Part shown: piece by piece, positions 5,180 to 6,654 of the stretch
Layout of the letters: the number at the start of each line of letters is the position of its first letter
How positions within the stretch are numbered: the first letter of the stretch is position 1
Assembly: GCA_031404155.1 (NCBI GenBank)
Contig: JANNGZ010000156.1
Location: 1-6,654 of the forward strand
DNA length: 6,654 bases
Direction of reading: 5' to 3'
Source: JANNGZ01 sp031404155
GTDB taxonomy: Bacteria; Pseudomonadota; Gammaproteobacteria; Burkholderiales; Burkholderiaceae_C
Made by a program: the position numbers and the translations under genes
The notes under the pieces: generated by a model
Seen by the model: the letters and a program-made list of their open reading frames with translations, nothing else
Databases searched by the model: none
What the model was told of the DNA's origin: nothing

Positions 5180-6052
5180 ATGACCGAGCCTGCCCGCTAC
5201 GCCAGTGTCTTCCACCCCGGCCTGTTTGCCGGCCAGGTGGTCTGGGTGACCGGCGGCGGCAGCGGCATCGGGCGCTGCGTGGCACATGAGCTGGCGGCGC
5301 TCGGCGCGCTGGTGGTCATCAGCGGGCGCAGCCAGGACAAGCTCGACCGCGTCGCCGCCGAGATCGCCGAAGACGGCGGCCGCTGCGACACCCGCGCCTT
5401 CGACATCCGCGACGAAGACGCGGTGAAGACCGCGGTGGCCGGCGTGGTGCAGCAACATGGCCGCATCCACGGGCTGGTGAACAACGCCGGCGGCCAGTAC
5501 CCGTCGCCGCTGCTCGCCATTTCCAAGAAGGGGTTCGACGCGGTGGTGGCCAACAACCTCACCGGCGGCTTCCTGATGGCGCGCGAGGTGTTCCTGCAAA
5601 GCATGCAGGCCGAGGGCGGCGCCATCGTCAACATGACCGCCGACTTCCGCAACGGCATGCCGGGCATGGGCCACTCGGGCGCGGCACGCTCGGGCATGAG
5701 CAACCTGACCATGACCGCCGCGGTGGAATGGGCGCATGCCGGTGTGCGGGTGAACGCGGTGGCGCCGGGCTGGGTGGCCAGCTCGGGCATGGACACCTAC
5801 GGCGGCGCGATGAAGGTCTTCATCCCGAAGCTGAAGAACCATGTCCCGCTGCGCCGGCTGGCGGTCGAAGCCGAGGTGAGCGCGGCGATCGTGTTCCTGC
5901 TCAGCCCCGGCGCCGCGTTCATCACCGGCATCACGTTGCAGATCGACGGCGGCGCGTCGTTGAACTCGCCGCTGTTCCCGAGCATCGAGCATCAGCGCTC
6001 GCTGCCCTTCAACGGTTTCCACCGTGCGGTGACGCCGGAGGTGCTCAAGTAA
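5180..6052 (+). CDS. Short-chain dehydrogenase/reductase, peroxisomal trans-2-enoyl-CoA reductase (PECR)-like
   Basis: A 290-residue classical-type SDR. The dinucleotide-binding motif TGGGSGIG is at 24-31 (with R50 after the second strand, favouring NADP(H)), NNAG is at 101-104, and the C-terminal LLSPGAAFITGITLQIDGGASL is at 240-261. The segment GHSGAARSGMSNLTMTAAVEWAHAG with VRVNAVAPGWVASS closely parallels mammalian PECR, which reduces trans-2-enoyl-CoAs, and not the 3-ketoacyl-ACP reductase FabG. The usual active-site Y-x-x-x-K is not visible: the region has HSGAAR (165-170) and, further on, SNLTM where PECR reads YNLTK. Catalysis may therefore use other residues, as in dienoyl/enoyl-CoA reductase relatives. 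The first 17 residues are an extension before the Rossmann fold. It overlaps the carboxyltransferase gene by one base (TAATG), so both are one transcript. Substrate is inferred to be an enoyl-CoA of the same pathway. Confidence 0.92.
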   Translation: MTEPARYASVFHPGLFAGQVVWVTGGGSGIGRCVAHELAALGALVVISGRSQDKLDRVAAEIAEDGGRCDTRAFDIRDEDAVKTAVAGVVQQHGRIHGLVNNAGGQYPSPLLAISKKGFDAVVANNLTGGFLMAREVFLQSMQAEGGAIVNMTADFRNGMPGMGHSGAARSGMSNLTMTAAVEWAHAGVRVNAVAPGWVASSGMDTYGGAMKVFIPKLKNHVPLRRLAVEAEVSAAIVFLLSPGAAFITGITLQIDGGASLNSPLFPSIEHQRSLPFNGFHRAVTPEVLK

Positions 6053-6654
6053 TGCCGGCCTTGAAGTCGGCCATCGACACCCGCAGCGCCGGCTTCCAGG
6101 CCAATGCCGAGCGCATGTCGGCGCGGCTGGCCGAAGTGCGCGCGCTCGAAGCGAAGGTCGTCGCCGAGTCCGAATCCAAACGCACGAAGTTCGAGGCTCG
6201 CGGCCAGCTGCTGCCGCGGGAACGTGTGGCGCGCCTGCTCGACCGCGGCACCGATTTCCTGGAACTGAGCCCACTCGCCGGGCTGGGCATGCACGACGAC
6301 GACGGCAAAAAGAGCGTGCTCGGCGGTGGCTCGATCGTCGGCATCGGCACCGTGAGCGGCAAACGGGTGCTGGTGTCGGCCAGCGACAGCGCGGTCAAGG
6401 GCGGCACGGTGGCGCCGATGGGGCTGAAGAAGGCGCTGCGCGCGCAGGAAATTGCGCGCGAGAACAAGCTGCCCTTGATTGCGCTGGTGGAGTCCGGCGG
6501 CGCCAACCTGATGTACCAGGCCGAGATCTTTGTCGACGGCGGGCGCACCTTTGCGAACCAGGCGCGCTTGTCGGCCGCCGGCATTCCGCAGATCGCGGTG
6601 GTGCACGGTTCGTCGACCGCGGGCGGCGCCTACCTGCCGGGTTTGAGCGACGTG
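6052..6654 (+). CDS. Acyl-CoA carboxylase, carboxyltransferase (beta) subunit, N-terminal part (partial at right edge)
   Basis: The first 201 residues of a biotin-dependent acyl-CoA carboxylase carboxyltransferase subunit of the MccB/PccB type. Visible family features are KFEARGQLLPRERVARLLD (46-64), DSAVKGGTVAPMGLKKALRA (112-131), QEIARENKLPLIALVESGGANL (132-153, acyl-CoA-side oxyanion loop) and IPQIAVVHGSSTAGGAYLPG (178-197). It transfers a carboxyl group from carboxybiotin to an acyl-CoA and needs a biotin carboxylase/BCCP partner, which is not in this window. It differs from 3-methylcrotonyl-CoA carboxylase at several otherwise conserved spots (VAPM for the usual YFPL-like stretch, ESGGANLMYQAE for DSGGANLPRQ), so the substrate may not be methylcrotonyl-CoA; a geranyl-CoA carboxylase-like role is one option. 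GGAGGTG at 6037-6043 is a strong ribosome site 8 bases before the ATG, and the start overlaps the SDR stop. Confidence 0.94.
   Translation, partial: MPALKSAIDTRSAGFQANAERMSARLAEVRALEAKVVAESESKRTKFEARGQLLPRERVARLLDRGTDFLELSPLAGLGMHDDDGKKSVLGGGSIVGIGTVSGKRVLVSASDSAVKGGTVAPMGLKKALRAQEIARENKLPLIALVESGGANLMYQAEIFVDGGRTFANQARLSAAGIPQIAVVHGSSTAGGAYLPGLSDV

Noticed and set aside
5130..5197. Short repeats CCTGCCCGCC as a regulatory array
   Set aside because: Only two full copies and one partial copy (partly coding) in a generally C-rich stretch; too weak to call a site.
5051..6274. A 407-codon open frame on the minus strand
   Set aside because: It is antisense to the SDR and carboxyltransferase, which have clear family motifs. 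Its translation is the Ala/His/Arg-rich type expected from a GC-rich shadow frame.

Overview
The window is a high-GC bacterial chromosome segment. Hand counts give 43/60 G+C in 5281-5340. Gene order, codon use and protein character point to a betaproteobacterium, most likely Burkholderiales; this is an inference from style, not from a marker gene. Most of the window is an acyl-CoA catabolism locus arranged as two divergent transcription units. Inserted within it is a lower-GC segment carrying a RelA/SpoT-type nucleotide synthetase gene.

Leftward unit (minus strand), in order of transcription: an SCP2-type lipid/acyl-CoA carrier (4969-4673), a MerR-family regulator (4591-4091), a long-chain/branched-chain type acyl-CoA dehydrogenase (4083-2884) and a phytanoyl-CoA dioxygenase family protein (2877-2029). 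Then come a small conserved-looking protein whose GTG start overlaps the phyH stop (2032-1778), the RelA/SpoT-domain protein (1754-663) and a thiolase that runs off the left edge (601-1). Rightward unit (plus strand): a PECR-like short-chain dehydrogenase/reductase (5180-6052), overlapping by one base an acyl-CoA carboxylase carboxyltransferase (beta) subunit that runs off the right edge (6052-6654).

The two units share the 210-bp region 4970-5179. Near its centre is a perfect 14-bp palindrome, TGACGTTAACGTCA (5071-5084), whose left end forms a good -35 hexamer for the rightward unit. It is the best candidate for the operator of the MerR protein encoded two genes away, as in LiuR-like control of acyl-CoA/isoprenoid degradation genes.

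The catabolic gene set (dehydrogenase, carboxylase, enoyl-CoA-reductase-like SDR, PhyH-type hydroxylase, SCP2 carrier, thiolase) suggests breakdown of a methyl-branched or isoprenoid-type acyl-CoA. The PhyH + SCP2 + PECR-like + thiolase combination resembles the peroxisomal phytol/phytanate route. The substrate is not shown by the sequence.

The most unusual part is 663-2032: a small basic-tailed protein followed by a 363-residue RelA/SpoT-domain protein, the latter at about 50% G+C. It sits between phyH and the thiolase and looks like horizontally acquired accessory cargo. The small-gene-then-synthetase layout resembles toxic small alarmone synthetase (toxSAS) toxin-antitoxin or phage-defence modules. 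This is a candidate only, and function is not proven by sequence. No RNA genes, CRISPR arrays or transposases were seen.
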